This document shows, piece by piece, positions 25,186-33,887 of a DNA stretch of 48,507 bases; positions within the stretch are counted from its first letter, which is position 1; every line of letters begins with the position of its first letter. Below the pieces are notes generated by a model. The model made no database searches and was not told the DNA's origin. It was given only the letters and a program-made list of their open reading frames with translations. The DNA comes from Actinokineospora pegani (lineage in GTDB: Bacteria; Actinomycetota; Actinomycetes; Mycobacteriales; Pseudonocardiaceae): contig NZ_WHOL01000050.1 in assembly GCF_009745975.1 (NCBI RefSeq), positions 1-48,507 on the forward strand, given 5' to 3'. The position numbers and the translations under genes are program-made.

Positions 25186-25211
25186 CCGGTGTGTCGGCAC
25201 CCGACCACCGG
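25186..25211 (+). promoter_or_regulatory. Leader hairpin 2 upstream of the subtilase
   Basis: CCGGTG-T-GTCGG pairs with CCGACCACCGG around a CAC loop: 11 bp with a single bulged base. It ends about 40 nt before the TTG start. Together with hairpin 1 it could attenuate or shield translation of the secreted protease; this is inference. Confidence 0.5.
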
Positions 25212-25251
25212 CAAACACGCGCGCCCCTGCCGCGCGAGTTGGGAGACCATC

Positions 25252-28200
25252 TTGTCAGCGAAACATCCCCTGCGCCGAACGAGACGTCGAACCACACTCA
25301 CCTTGACCACCGCTGTCCTGGCCCTGCTCGGCTCCCTCACCACCCCGGCCGCCGCCGCGCCGGGGGGAGCACCGCCGGACAAGATCGACGAGCGGGTCGC
25401 CGCCGCGCTCGACACCAAGGACAGCGCGGACTTCTGGGTGTCGTTCACCGAGCGCGCGGACCTGTCGGGGCCGTCCCGGGTCGCCGACTGGAACGACCGG
25501 GGCCGCGCGGTCGTCGACGCGCTGCGGACCACCGCGCGGCGCAGCCAGGCCGCGGTGCGCGAGGAACTCGACACCGCGAAGATCAGCTACCAGGCGTTCT
25601 TCATCGCCAACGCGGTCAAGGTCAGCGGCGGCACCGAGGCGCTGGCCGCGTCCCTGGCCGCGCACGGCGAGGTGGCGGCGATCCTGCCCGCCACCACCTA
25701 CGAGCTGCCGAAGCCGTTGCCCGGCAAGGCCGTCAGCGAGGTGAACTCGGTCGAGTGGGGGATCGCGGCGATCGGCGCCGACCGGGTCTGGTCCGAGTTC
25801 GGCGACCGCGGTGAGGGCATCGTGGTCGGCAACATCGACTCCGGTGTCGAGCACACCCACCCCGCGCTCGTGGCGCAGTACCGCGGCAACACCGGCGGCG
25901 GCGCCTTCGACCACAACCACAACTGGTTCGACCCCGCGGGCGTGTGCGCGACCGACGCCCCCTGCGACAACAACGGCCACGGCACCCACACGATGGGCAC
26001 GGCGGTCGGCGACGACGGCGCGGCCAACCAGATCGGCGTGGCCCCGGGCGCCCGGTGGATCGCGGCCAAGGGCTGCGAGACCAACGGCTGCTCGGACGCC
26101 TCCCTGCTCGCCTCCGGCGAGTGGATGCTGGCCCCGACCGACCTCTCCGGCGCCGACCCGCGCCCGGATCTGCGCCCGCACGTGGTGAACAACTCGTGGG
26201 GCTCGTCCAACGGTTCCAGCGTCGACCCCTGGTACCGCGAGACGGTCGCCGCCTGGCGCGCGGCGGGGATGTTCCCGTCCTTCTCCAACGGAAACTCCGG
26301 CCCGTCCTGCGACACCGCGGGCTCGCCCGGCGACAACGTCGAGACCTACGCGTCCGGCTCGTTCACCTCCTCCGGGCGGATCTCCTCGTTCTCCAGCCGC
26401 GGCCCCGGCGAGAACGGCGACGTCAAGCCGAACCTGGCCGCCCCCGGCGAGGACGTGCGCTCCGCGGTGCCCGGCGGCGGGTACGAGCTCAACAGCGGCA
26501 CCTCCATGGCCGCCCCGCACACCTCCGGCACCGTGGCGCTGCTGTGGGCGGCGGCCCCGTCCCTGATCGGCGACCTCGCGCGCACCTCGGAGCTGCTCGA
26601 CACGACCGCCGCCGACGTCGACGCCACCTCCTGCGGCGGCACCGCGGCGGACAACAACATCTGGGGCGAGGGCAAGCTCGACGCGTTCACCGCCGTCGAG
26701 CGCTCCCCGCGCGGCCCGACCGGCACGCTGGCGGGCCGGGTCACCGACCAGGCCACCGGCTCCCCCGTCGTCGGCGCGTCCGTGGCCGTCAACGGCCCCA
26801 GCGACCGCACGGTCGTCACCACCGGCGACGGCTCGTTCACCTCCACCCTGCCCGTCGGCGAGTACACCCTCGAGGTCAGCGCTTTCGGCTACGGGACGGG
26901 CAACGCGTCCCTCACCATCGCCGAGGACCAGACGACGACCCGCGACGTGCCGCTGACCCCCGTCGCCCGGCACACCGTCGCCGGGACGGTCGCCAACGCC
27001 GAGGGCACACCGGTCTCCGGCGCGTCGGTGCGGCTGGCCGGGACCCCGCTGGCCCCGGTGACCACCTCGGCCACCGGCGCGTTCAGCGTCCCGGACGTCC
27101 CCGCGGGCGCCTACCAGCTCGACGCCGCCGCGGGCGGCTGCTCCGACCCGAGGTCGCAGGAGCTCGTGGTGGACGGCGACGAGCAGGTCACCGTGACCCT
27201 GCCCAGCCGGGCGGACTCCTTCGGCACCACCTGCGTGCTGGAGTCCGCGCCGTACGTGCAGGCCGAGACCCCGATCGCGCTGTCGGGGGATGACGCGGCC
27301 GCGGAGGTCGCGCTGCCGTTCCCGTTCTACTACTACGGCAGCACCTACACGCGGGCGTTCGCGTCCAGCAACGGGCACCTGAACTTCCTGGCGCGCTCCA
27401 CCGCCTTCTCCAACGTCGCGCTCCCCGCCGGGAACGCGCCCAACGCGGCCATCTACGCGTTCTGGGACGACCTGATCCTGGACTCGGGCAGCCAGGTGGC
27501 CACGTCCACGCTGGGCGCCGCGCCCAACCGCGAGTTCGTGGTGGAGTGGCGCAACGCGGGCTTCTACCAGCAACCGTCGCGAGTGGACTTCGAGATCGTG
27601 CTCTCGGAGAACGGCCAGATCTCCTTGCGCTACCGGGGGATCGACCCGGCGAGCACGCGGGAGCGCGGCGAGTCGGCGACGATCGGCGTGGAGAACGCGA
27701 CGGGCACGGTGGCCCTTCAGTACTCGCTCAACACCGCCGTGCTCTCCGACACCCAGTCGATCCGGTTCGTGCCACCCACCTCGGCGACGGTCAGCGGCCA
27801 GGTCACCGACGCCAACGACAGCGGCGGCGTCGGGGGCGCGACGGTGCGGGTGCTCGAGGCGGACGCGGAGGCGGCGGTGGTGACCACCGACGACCAGGGC
27901 CGCTACAGCACCCGGCTGACCACGGGTGACTACAGCATCGAGGTGTCCAAGCCGCTCTACGCGCCCCAGACCAGGAACGTCACCGTCGGCGCGGACCTGA
28001 CGGCGGACTTCGCCCTGGAGACACCGCGCGCGGACCTGGACACCGCACCGCTGTCGTTCCTCGCCCAGGCCGGGCAGCTCCGCGCGGCCACGAAGACCCT
28101 GGGCAGCATCAGCGACCTGCCGCTGAACCACACCCTGGCCTCCACCGCGCCGTGGGCGTGGGCGGTCCCGGGTTCAGCGACGGTGCAACCGGGCCAGACC

Positions 28201-28821
28201 CAGGCGATCACCATTCGGGTGGACCCGGTGGGCCTGCCACCGGGCGTGCACGAGGCGGCGATCACCCTGACGACCAACGCGGGCCGCACCCCGACGCTGA
28301 CCGTCCCGGTGTCGTTGACCGTCCCGGCCCACCGCACCGGGGTCAACGTCGGCGGTTCGGCGCACACCGACCGGGGCGCCGACGCCTGGGTACCCGACCA
28401 GGCGTGGACGCCGGGCGGTTTCGGCCACCTCAGCGGCGGTCCGGTGGTGACGTCCAAGAAGGACATCGCCGGAACCGATGACGACGCGCTGTTCCGGTCC
28501 CAGCGGGAGAGCGCGGGCGGCTACCGGTTCGACGCGCTGCCCGCGGGCACCTACCAGGTGCAGCTCGGGTTCGCGGAGCTCAAGGCGGGCCTGGCGCCGG
28601 GCAGGCGGGTGTTCGACGTCTCGGTCAACGGGACGAAGGTGCTCGCCAACCACGACATCGCCGCCCGGGTCGGCACGCTGGCCGCCGACGTGCACGAGTT
28701 CTGGGTGACGGTGCCCGAGGGCGGCTCCATCGCGGTGGAACTGGCGGCGCTGCGGGGGAAGCAGCCGCCGGTGCTCAACGCGATCAGAGTGACCCACCGG
28801 CCGGACCGCGCCCTGCCGTAG
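25252..28821 (+). CDS. Secreted multidomain subtilisin-like serine protease (S8) with malectin-like C-terminus
   Basis: A 1189-aa exported protease. A signal peptide with an Arg-rich start and an AAAA cleavage region covers about residues 1-40. An I9-type propeptide (about 45-160) precedes the S8 domain with D196 (NIDSGVEHTH), H243 (NGHGTHTMG) and S418 (NSGTSMAAP). Then come two carboxypeptidase-regulatory-like beta domains (about 490-640), a region with FPFYYYG and SSNGHLNF like that of bacillopeptidase F-type and other surface proteins (657-840), a third regulatory-like domain (845-925), an Ig-like part, and a malectin-like domain (about 1030-1180). The TTG start at 25252 was chosen because GGGAG is six bases before it and it gives a clean signal peptide. 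The open frame upstream is not supported. Confidence 0.9.
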   Translation: MSAKHPLRRTRRRTTLTLTTAVLALLGSLTTPAAAAPGGAPPDKIDERVAAALDTKDSADFWVSFTERADLSGPSRVADWNDRGRAVVDALRTTARRSQAAVREELDTAKISYQAFFIANAVKVSGGTEALAASLAAHGEVAAILPATTYELPKPLPGKAVSEVNSVEWGIAAIGADRVWSEFGDRGEGIVVGNIDSGVEHTHPALVAQYRGNTGGGAFDHNHNWFDPAGVCATDAPCDNNGHGTHTMGTAVGDDGAANQIGVAPGARWIAAKGCETNGCSDASLLASGEWMLAPTDLSGADPRPDLRPHVVNNSWGSSNGSSVDPWYRETVAAWRAAGMFPSFSNGNSGPSCDTAGSPGDNVETYASGSFTSSGRISSFSSRGPGENGDVKPNLAAPGEDVRSAVPGGGYELNSGTSMAAPHTSGTVALLWAAAPSLIGDLARTSELLDTTAADVDATSCGGTAADNNIWGEGKLDAFTAVERSPRGPTGTLAGRVTDQATGSPVVGASVAVNGPSDRTVVTTGDGSFTSTLPVGEYTLEVSAFGYGTGNASLTIAEDQTTTRDVPLTPVARHTVAGTVANAEGTPVSGASVRLAGTPLAPVTTSATGAFSVPDVPAGAYQLDAAAGGCSDPRSQELVVDGDEQVTVTLPSRADSFGTTCVLESAPYVQAETPIALSGDDAAAEVALPFPFYYYGSTYTRAFASSNGHLNFLARSTAFSNVALPAGNAPNAAIYAFWDDLILDSGSQVATSTLGAAPNREFVVEWRNAGFYQQPSRVDFEIVLSENGQISLRYRGIDPASTRERGESATIGVENATGTVALQYSLNTAVLSDTQSIRFVPPTSATVSGQVTDANDSGGVGGATVRVLEADAEAAVVTTDDQGRYSTRLTTGDYSIEVSKPLYAPQTRNVTVGADLTADFALETPRADLDTAPLSFLAQAGQLRAATKTLGSISDLPLNHTLASTAPWAWAVPGSATVQPGQTQAITIRVDPVGLPPGVHEAAITLTTNAGRTPTLTVPVSLTVPAHRTGVNVGGSAHTDRGADAWVPDQAWTPGGFGHLSGGPVVTSKKDIAGTDDDALFRSQRESAGGYRFDALPAGTYQVQLGFAELKAGLAPGRRVFDVSVNGTKVLANHDIAARVGTLAADVHEFWVTVPEGGSIAVELAALRGKQPPVLNAIRVTHRPDRALP

Positions 28822-28836
28822 GGGCACCGGACGGCG

Positions 28837-28869
28837 AGTGCCCTCCCACCGTCGCGGTGGGAGGGCACT
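28837..28869. terminator. Bidirectional terminator hairpin, subtilase/helicase
   Basis: AGTGCCCTCCCACCG pairs perfectly with its complement over 15 bp with a 3-nt loop. It sits in the 55-bp gap between the convergent subtilase and helicase stops and can serve both. Confidence 0.85.
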
Positions 28870-28876
28870 GCTCTGG

Positions 28877-30346
28877 TCACTGGCCGGGTTGGCCCTGCCC
28901 GCGGTCGCGGCGGGGTGCGCGGCGACGGCCCTGGTCGCCCCCGCCCGAAGCGCCGGAGCGCGGGGTGCCTGAGACAGGCCTGCCGCCGGACTGGGTGGAT
29001 CGGGATTGTCCGGTGCGGGGCTGGGTGGATCGGGACTGGGCTGACGCGGACTGGGCGGCGGGCTTGCGGGGCTGGCTGGTCTCCGCCTTGGGCGCGCGGG
29101 CCTTGGGGGCGCGCTTGCGCGGCGGGGTGGCCGACGGGCGGTCGGTGGTGTCGGTGAGGATGCGGTCGCCTGGGGCCAGTTGGGCCAGGAGGGGGTGGCC
29201 GGGGCCCGCCTTGGTGGTGGTCGGGGTGATGCCCGCCTTGCGGGTCAGCGCCCGGACGTCGTCGACCTGTTCGTCGGTCATCAGGGTGACCACGGTGCCG
29301 GAGGCGCCCGCGCGGGCGGTGCGGCCGGAGCGGTGCAGGTAGGCCTTGTGCTCCACCGGCGGGTCGGCGTGGATGACCAGGGTCACGTCGTCGACGTGGA
29401 TGCCGCGGGCGGCGATGTCGGTGGCCACCAGGGTGGGGGCGGAGCCGTCGGCGAAGGCGGTGAGGTTGCGGGTGCGGGCGTTCTGGCCCAGGTCGCCGTG
29501 CAGTTCCACGGCGCGCACACCGGCGGCGTTGAGCTGGCGGGCCAGCCGGGTCGCGCCGCGGCGGGTGCGGGTGAAGACCAGGGAGCGGCCGGGGGCCGAG
29601 GCCAGGTCGACCAGCACCGGGAGCCGGTTCGGGCGGTCGACGTGCAAGACGTGGTGGGTCATCGCCGACACCGGGGAGCGGGCCGAGTCGACGCTGTGCG
29701 TCACCGGGTCGGTCAGGTAGCGGCGGACCAGCACGTCGATGCCGTTGTCCAGGGTCGCGGAGAACAGCAGCTTCTGCCCCTTCGGGGGCACGTCGTCGAG
29801 CAGGCGCCGCACTGCGGGCAGGAAGCCCAGGTCGGCCATGTGGTCGGCCTCGTCGAGGACGCTGACCTCGACCCGGTCCAGGCGGGCGTGCCGGGTGGCG
29901 ATGTGGTCGGCGAGGCGCCCGGGGCAGGCCACCAGCAGGTCCACCCCGGCCTTGAGCGCGCTGACCTGCGGACCGGGGCGCACGCCGCCGAAGATCGTGG
30001 TGGTGCGCAGGCCCAGGGCCGTGGCCAGCGGCGCGGCCGCCTCGTGGATCTGGGTGGCCAGCTCGCGGGTGGGGGCCAGGATCAGCGCGCGCGGGCGGCC
30101 CGGGGCGCGCTCGCGGCCGGACGCGGCGAGGCGGGCGAGCACCGGGATGAGGAACGCGTAGGTCTTGCCGGACCCGGTGCGGCCCCGGCCGAGCACGTCT
30201 CGGCCCGCCAGCGCGTCCGGCAGGGTCGCGGCCTGGATCGGGAACGGCGCGGCAACGCCCTCGGCGGCCAGGGCGGCCACTAGCGCGGTGGGCACGCCGA
30301 GGTCGGCGAAACCGGGCTGGGCAGGGCTGGGGCGGGTGTCCGCCAT
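28877..30346 (-). CDS. DEAD-box RNA helicase
   Basis: A 489-aa ATP-dependent RNA helicase. The Q motif region (FPIQAATLPDALAGRD), motif I GRTGSGKT (55-62), motif II DEAD in VLDEADHMADLGF, motif III SAT and motif VI HRSGRTARAG are all present. The last 80 residues are a disordered Arg/Lys/Ser/Gln-rich tail with repeated QSRSTQ, a likely RNA-binding tail. The start is ATG at 30346 with GGAG about seven bases upstream; the open frame further upstream is a shadow of high GC. Homologues assist ribosome assembly or mRNA turnover, often under cold stress. Confidence 0.92.
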   Translation of the reverse strand: MADTRPSPAQPGFADLGVPTALVAALAAEGVAAPFPIQAATLPDALAGRDVLGRGRTGSGKTYAFLIPVLARLAASGRERAPGRPRALILAPTRELATQIHEAAAPLATALGLRTTTIFGGVRPGPQVSALKAGVDLLVACPGRLADHIATRHARLDRVEVSVLDEADHMADLGFLPAVRRLLDDVPPKGQKLLFSATLDNGIDVLVRRYLTDPVTHSVDSARSPVSAMTHHVLHVDRPNRLPVLVDLASAPGRSLVFTRTRRGATRLARQLNAAGVRAVELHGDLGQNARTRNLTAFADGSAPTLVATDIAARGIHVDDVTLVIHADPPVEHKAYLHRSGRTARAGASGTVVTLMTDEQVDDVRALTRKAGITPTTTKAGPGHPLLAQLAPGDRILTDTTDRPSATPPRKRAPKARAPKAETSQPRKPAAQSASAQSRSTQPRTGQSRSTQSGGRPVSGTPRSGASGGGDQGRRRAPRRDRGQGQPGQ

Positions 30347-30705
30347 GGGGCTTCTCCGGGAGATCGGGGGGTGTCGCGGGGCGTCGCGGCGCGGGGTGCG
30401 GGCCATCTCGCCCGCGCGGTCGCCCGGCCGCGGTGCGCGGGGACCGACTCCGGCGCGGACCGGTGGTGGCCCGGCGCCGACTTCCGATCCTACCGGGAGT
30501 GTCGGGCGGGGGGCGGCGGACCGGCCTGAGCAGGGCGGGCGCGGGCCGCCGGGACGCCGGTCGGGGGCGCGATCTCGGTGGGGTACTGTCCGGCCCGAGC
30601 CCACCGGCGGTGTTTCCCACCCCGCCCGGAACCCGACTGGCTCCCCCAAGCACGACCGATTCCCGGCGCCCGGGTGGGCGCGGACAACCCGCTTTGGAGA
30701 CAGCC
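30347..30705. other. Gene-free divergent spacer between helicase and a small gene
   Basis: About 360 bp between divergent starts. No supported gene. A TACTGT hexamer at 30584-30589 could be the -10 of the small downstream gene, giving a leader of about 110 nt. The long GC-rich leader on the helicase side (minus strand) has no motif I recognise. Confidence 0.4.
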
Positions 30706-30921
30706 ATGACGGTCAGCGACACCGGACTGCCGCGCGGCGCCGCCGATGAGTTCAACCAGGCCCGCTCGGACGCCAGGGATGACATGAGCGCGCAGCGCGT
30801 CAAGGCCGCCCGCACCGTGGCCGAGCACGCCGTCGACGCCGAGGACCGGCTGGTGCTGCTGGCCATGCTCGGCCTGGACCGGGAGCCCGACGGCGTCGAG
30901 GAACCCGCCCCGGTCGGCTGA
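30706..30921 (+). CDS. Small acidic protein of unknown function
   Basis: A 71-aa protein, not recognised. It is soluble, helical (residues about 10-55) and acidic, with no Cys and no membrane segment. ATG at 30706 with GGAGA five bases upstream sets the start; the upstream open frame is not coding. It stands alone on the plus strand and converges on the membrane protein gene. No function can be given. Confidence 0.65.
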   Translation: MTVSDTGLPRGAADEFNQARSDARDDMSAQRVKAARTVAEHAVDAEDRLVLLAMLGLDREPDGVEEPAPVG

Positions 30922-30988
30922 GCGCGCCCAGTCCGCGCCCACACCGGTAGTGACAACGCCCACCAACGTCACGCCGCAGAACGCGCGG

Positions 30989-31888
30989 TCACCCCGCCTT
31001 GTTCCACAGGCCCTCGATGCCCTCCCACCTGGCACGGTGGTCGACGTACAGCAGACAGAGCACGGACGCGCCGAAGCCGATGTTGACCGCGCCCACCAGC
31101 GTCGAAGCCAACAGGGCCGCGAGCACACCACCGCCGCTGACCTGCTCGAACAGCGTCTGCACGATGAGGGTCACGAAGCTGAAGAACAGGGACACGAGCA
31201 TGCTGACCCCCAGCGCCCGCCACCAGCCGACCGCGTGCACCAGCTCGCGCGAGCGGCGCAGGGCGGCCACCGGGGAGGCGTCCTCGACCACGACCACGGC
31301 TTGGGCGAACGTCAGGGCGATGCTCAGGTAGAGCATCAGCGGTCCGGCGACCAGCACGAGCAGAACGCCGACCGGGCCGAGCACGAGCACGAGGGCGGCC
31401 ACGACCGCGAACGGGAGCCCGAGCAGCAGCGCGGTCAGGGCGGTTGTGCCGAGCAGGCGCGGTACCGCGGCCAGTGCGGGGCGCACCGCCTCGCCGGTGC
31501 TGGTGGTGTGGCCGAACACCGCGCGCGGCACGACGACGTTGACCACGGCCGTGGCCACCATGCCCAGCAGGGCGATGACGACGAGTTGCAGCCCCCCGGC
31601 GATGCCGAGCAGCCGCAGCTCCTCCCAGAACCGGTCGAGCACGGCGGGGTCGGTGCCCGGTTCGACGGGCGGGGTGGCGAAGGTCAGCTCCGGGTACTCG
31701 CCGAGGACGAGCACGATCAGCAGCCAGGCCAGGGCCTGGGCCACCGCGATCACGGCCAGCGGCAACAGCAGCAGCGGGCCGGGGTTGCGCCGGACGGCCT
31801 GCCAGGCTCCGGTGACGAGGTCGGACAGGACGAGCGGGCGCAGGGGCACGATGCCCAGGCGCAGCGGCTCCCCGTGGATGTCGGTCAT
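30989..31888 (-). CDS. Multi-pass membrane protein
   Basis: A 299-aa integral membrane protein with about six hydrophobic segments, clearest at residues 35-60, 95-120, 145-190 and 225-275. The pattern of an N-terminal RPLVLSDLVTGAWQAVRRNPGPLLLL segment, a central P.AVFGHTTSTGEA.RPAL loop and a SPVAALRRSRELV.A.GWWRALGV loop is typical of actinomycete proteins annotated as glycerophosphoryl diester phosphodiesterase membrane domain (DUF7847-like). There is no enzymatic domain. The ATG at 31888 was chosen from the homology start. Function is unknown. Confidence 0.72.
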   Translation of the reverse strand: MTDIHGEPLRLGIVPLRPLVLSDLVTGAWQAVRRNPGPLLLLPLAVIAVAQALAWLLIVLVLGEYPELTFATPPVEPGTDPAVLDRFWEELRLLGIAGGLQLVVIALLGMVATAVVNVVVPRAVFGHTTSTGEAVRPALAAVPRLLGTTALTALLLGLPFAVVAALVLVLGPVGVLLVLVAGPLMLYLSIALTFAQAVVVVEDASPVAALRRSRELVHAVGWWRALGVSMLVSLFFSFVTLIVQTLFEQVSGGGVLAALLASTLVGAVNIGFGASVLCLLYVDHRARWEGIEGLWNKAG

Positions 31889-31935
31889 CGGTGTGCTTCC
31901 CCAGTGTGCCAGGCGGCGGGCGCCGCCCGGGCAGG

Positions 31936-32781
31936 CTACAGGTACTCGGCGACGAATCGGAGCGCGTCGGGCAGCGCTTGGCGCTGGTACTCCTCGGTGT
32001 GCCCGCCCGGCCCGTGGACCGCCTTGGCCCCGGTCGCCTGGGCGAACTTCTTGGTGGTGCCCAGGTAATCGCGGTCGCCGCTGCCGCACCACAGGCCCAC
32101 GGGCATGCCCGAGTACTCGGCGGGGTGGCGCAGCGGCTCGATGGCCTCCCACTGCTCGCGGGTGCCGTAGATCTCGCTGCGCTTGGCGTCCGGCCAGGTG
32201 TCGAACAGGGTCGGGCTGATCGCCGCGACCGCGGAGAAGCTCAAGCCGCGGACCAGGTTCAGCGCGCCCGCGCCGCCCTCGCCGAGGCCGATGGCGGCGA
32301 AGGGGGTGGCGGCCAGGTCCTGGCGGTCCAGCCAGTCGGGCAGGTCCTCGGAGAGCATGCGCTGCGGGTCGTCGTCCTTGTAGCCGACCCAGTTGCCGCC
32401 GTCGACGGCGGCGACGGCGAAGGGGGTGTGCCCGGCGTCGATGAGGTCGGTGAGCATCTGCGGCAGGCCCAGCGACAGGAAGCTCTTGGCCCCGCGCAGG
32501 CGGTCGTGCAGCGCGAAGCACACCGGCATCGGCGCGGCGGGGACGTTGGCCGGGCGGATGATCACGCAGTCGACCTCGCGGTAGCGGGCGGTCGAGAGCT
32601 TGCGCTCGGTGATCACCGGCTGGACCGAGGTGGGCGCCGCGGCCTGGCTGGCGAGTAACTGCTGAGCGGCGGAACCGGCGCCGGGCTCACGCTGGCAGCC
32701 TGCCACGGCAGCGGCGCCGAGGCCGATGCCGCCGAGCAGCGCGGCCCGTCGGGAGAGCCGTCCGTCTCGCGCAGCGTTCAC
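31936..32781 (-). CDS. Esterase-like alpha/beta-hydrolase-fold lipoprotein without a nucleophile serine
   Basis: A 281-aa exported protein. Twin arginines at 11-12 (LSRRAALLGG) suggest Tat export, and AVAGC with C29 is a lipobox. The rest follows the esterase D/antigen 85-like fold. At the nucleophile elbow, where relatives have G-x-S-x-G, this protein reads GLGEGG with E168. An acid (D236 or D238) and H261 in the GGHTEEY motif are still present. It may be a binding protein, or catalysis may use another route. GTG at 32781 was chosen: GGAG is five bases upstream and the lipobox then lies at a normal distance. It precedes the membrane protein gene by 47 bp. Confidence 0.75.
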   Translation of the reverse strand: MNAARDGRLSRRAALLGGIGLGAAAVAGCQREPGAGSAAQQLLASQAAAPTSVQPVITERKLSTARYREVDCVIIRPANVPAAPMPVCFALHDRLRGAKSFLSLGLPQMLTDLIDAGHTPFAVAAVDGGNWVGYKDDDPQRMLSEDLPDWLDRQDLAATPFAAIGLGEGGAGALNLVRGLSFSAVAAISPTLFDTWPDAKRSEIYGTREQWEAIEPLRHPAEYSGMPVGLWCGSGDRDYLGTTKKFAQATGAKAVHGPGGHTEEYQRQALPDALRFVAEYL

Positions 32782-32986
32782 AACTTCTCCGCTCGTCACG
32801 TGCCCTGGCGGTGATCTTATGGGGCGGGTGACGACCCTAGGGCCATCGCGGGCAAAAGCCCACACCCCAGCGGCCGTACGGGTGACGACGGCTCAAGGGC
32901 GCACAACCGGGCCCGCGGTTTTTGCGTGATCATGACCAGTGCGGCGGGAAATCACCGTGCGGCAACGGGTGTCCGGAGCGCGGGGA

Positions 32987-33023
32987 CGGGCCCGGGAGGA
33001 GCGGTGCGCTCATCCCGGGCCCG
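32987..33023 (-). terminator. Terminator hairpin of the S1 protease
   Basis: CGGGCCCGGGA (32987-32997) and TCCCGGGCCCG (33013-33023) form an 11-bp perfect stem with a 15-nt loop, starting 16 nt beyond the protease stop. The remainder of the 32782-33039 gap shows a small GGGC-AAAA-GCCC hairpin and no gene. Confidence 0.65.
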
Positions 33024-33039
33024 CCTGTGGTGGCCCGGC

Positions 33040-33822
33040 TCAGAACTGGGCCTGGATGTCGGCGGAGAAGGCCGACAGCCGGGTGTAGACGCCGTACTTG
33101 CCGGGGCGGGCGCAGCCCTCGCCCCACGACACGGCGCCGATCAGCTTGCCGCCCGCGACCAGCGGGCCGCCGGAGTCGCCCTGGCAGGAGTCGAGGCCGC
33201 CGTCGGGCACGCCCGCGCAGACCATCGAGTCGCTGATGTAGTTGGAGCTGTAGGCGGTGGCGCAGTCGTCGTCGGAGACGATGGGGACCTCGACCTTGAG
33301 CAGGGTGTCGGAGGTCGAGCCGCCCTCGGAGGTGGCACCCCAGCCCAGCACGGTGCTGGTGGTGCCCGTCGAGTACAGGTCCTCGTCGGCGGGGCCCGCG
33401 ACCGCGATCGGGGTGGCGGACAGGTCGGTGTCGAGGGTCAGCACGGCGACGTCGGCGCTGATGTCCGGGTCGGAGTAGTCCGGGTGCACCCAGATGTCGG
33501 TGACGTCCGCGGTCTCACCACCCGCGGCGGTCAGGTCGGTCCTGCCCGACACGACCCGCACCTCGGCGGCGGGGGTGCCCTCGACGCAGTGCGCCGCGGT
33601 GATGACCTTGTCGGCCTCGGCCAGCGAGCCGCCGCAGAACTGGAAGCCGTCGGACGTGGTGAGCGCGACGGTGAACGGGAAGTCGGCGATGTCCGCCGCG
33701 TCCCCGCCGACGATGTAGGGGGCCACCGGGTCGGCCTGCGCGGTCGACACCGTCGCGGCGCCCGCCGCGAACAGCGCTGCGGCAACCCCGACCAAGCGGA
33801 CGAACCGCCTTGCCTGCGCCAT
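33040..33822 (-). CDS. Secreted trypsin-like serine protease (S1A)
   Basis: A 260-aa secreted protease. A signal peptide ends near AQA (28-30), a very short propeptide follows and the mature end would be IVGG (37-40). The triad is H78 (TAAHC), D124 (ADVAVL) and S217 (GDSGGP). D211 in the S1 pocket predicts cleavage after Lys/Arg. Six cysteines suit three disulfides. ATG at 33822 has AAGGAG seven bases upstream. A paralogue lies at 39210-39995. Confidence 0.93.
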   Translation of the reverse strand: MAQARRFVRLVGVAAALFAAGAATVSTAQADPVAPYIVGGDAADIADFPFTVALTTSDGFQFCGGSLAEADKVITAAHCVEGTPAAEVRVVSGRTDLTAAGGETADVTDIWVHPDYSDPDISADVAVLTLDTDLSATPIAVAGPADEDLYSTGTTSTVLGWGATSEGGSTSDTLLKVEVPIVSDDDCATAYSSNYISDSMVCAGVPDGGLDSCQGDSGGPLVAGGKLIGAVSWGEGCARPGKYGVYTRLSAFSADIQAQF

Positions 33823-33835
33823 GAGCGATCTCCTT

Positions 33836-33887
33836 CTGCCGGTAGCCGGGACAGGGTTCCCGGCCGTTGAGTCATGGCTACCGGCAG
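33836..33887 (-). promoter_or_regulatory. 12-bp inverted repeat in the leader of the S1 protease
   Basis: CTGCCGGTAGCC (33836-33847) and GGCTACCGGCAG (33876-33887) are perfect complements around a 28-nt loop, which itself holds a CCGGGA/TCCCGG pair. In the minus-strand message the stem ends directly at the AAGGAG ribosome site of the protease. It could control translation, mRNA stability or act as an operator. The rest of the 33823-34038 gap has no supported gene. Confidence 0.6.

Noticed and set aside
25060-25251. A longer subtilase start at 25060
   Set aside because: It would add 64 residues full of Cys, Arg and Gly before the signal peptide and cover two hairpins; TTG at 25252 has a ribosome site and gives a clean signal peptide.
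25921-25935. A GGTTCGA-type tRNA T-loop
   Set aside because: It codes for residues inside the subtilase and has no acceptor stem or anticodon arm around it; no tRNA gene was found in the window.
25255-28131. A 958-codon minus-strand open frame across the subtilase
   Set aside because: The plus strand encodes a complete protease with its catalytic triad; the opposite frame is a GC shadow rich in Arg, Gly and Val.
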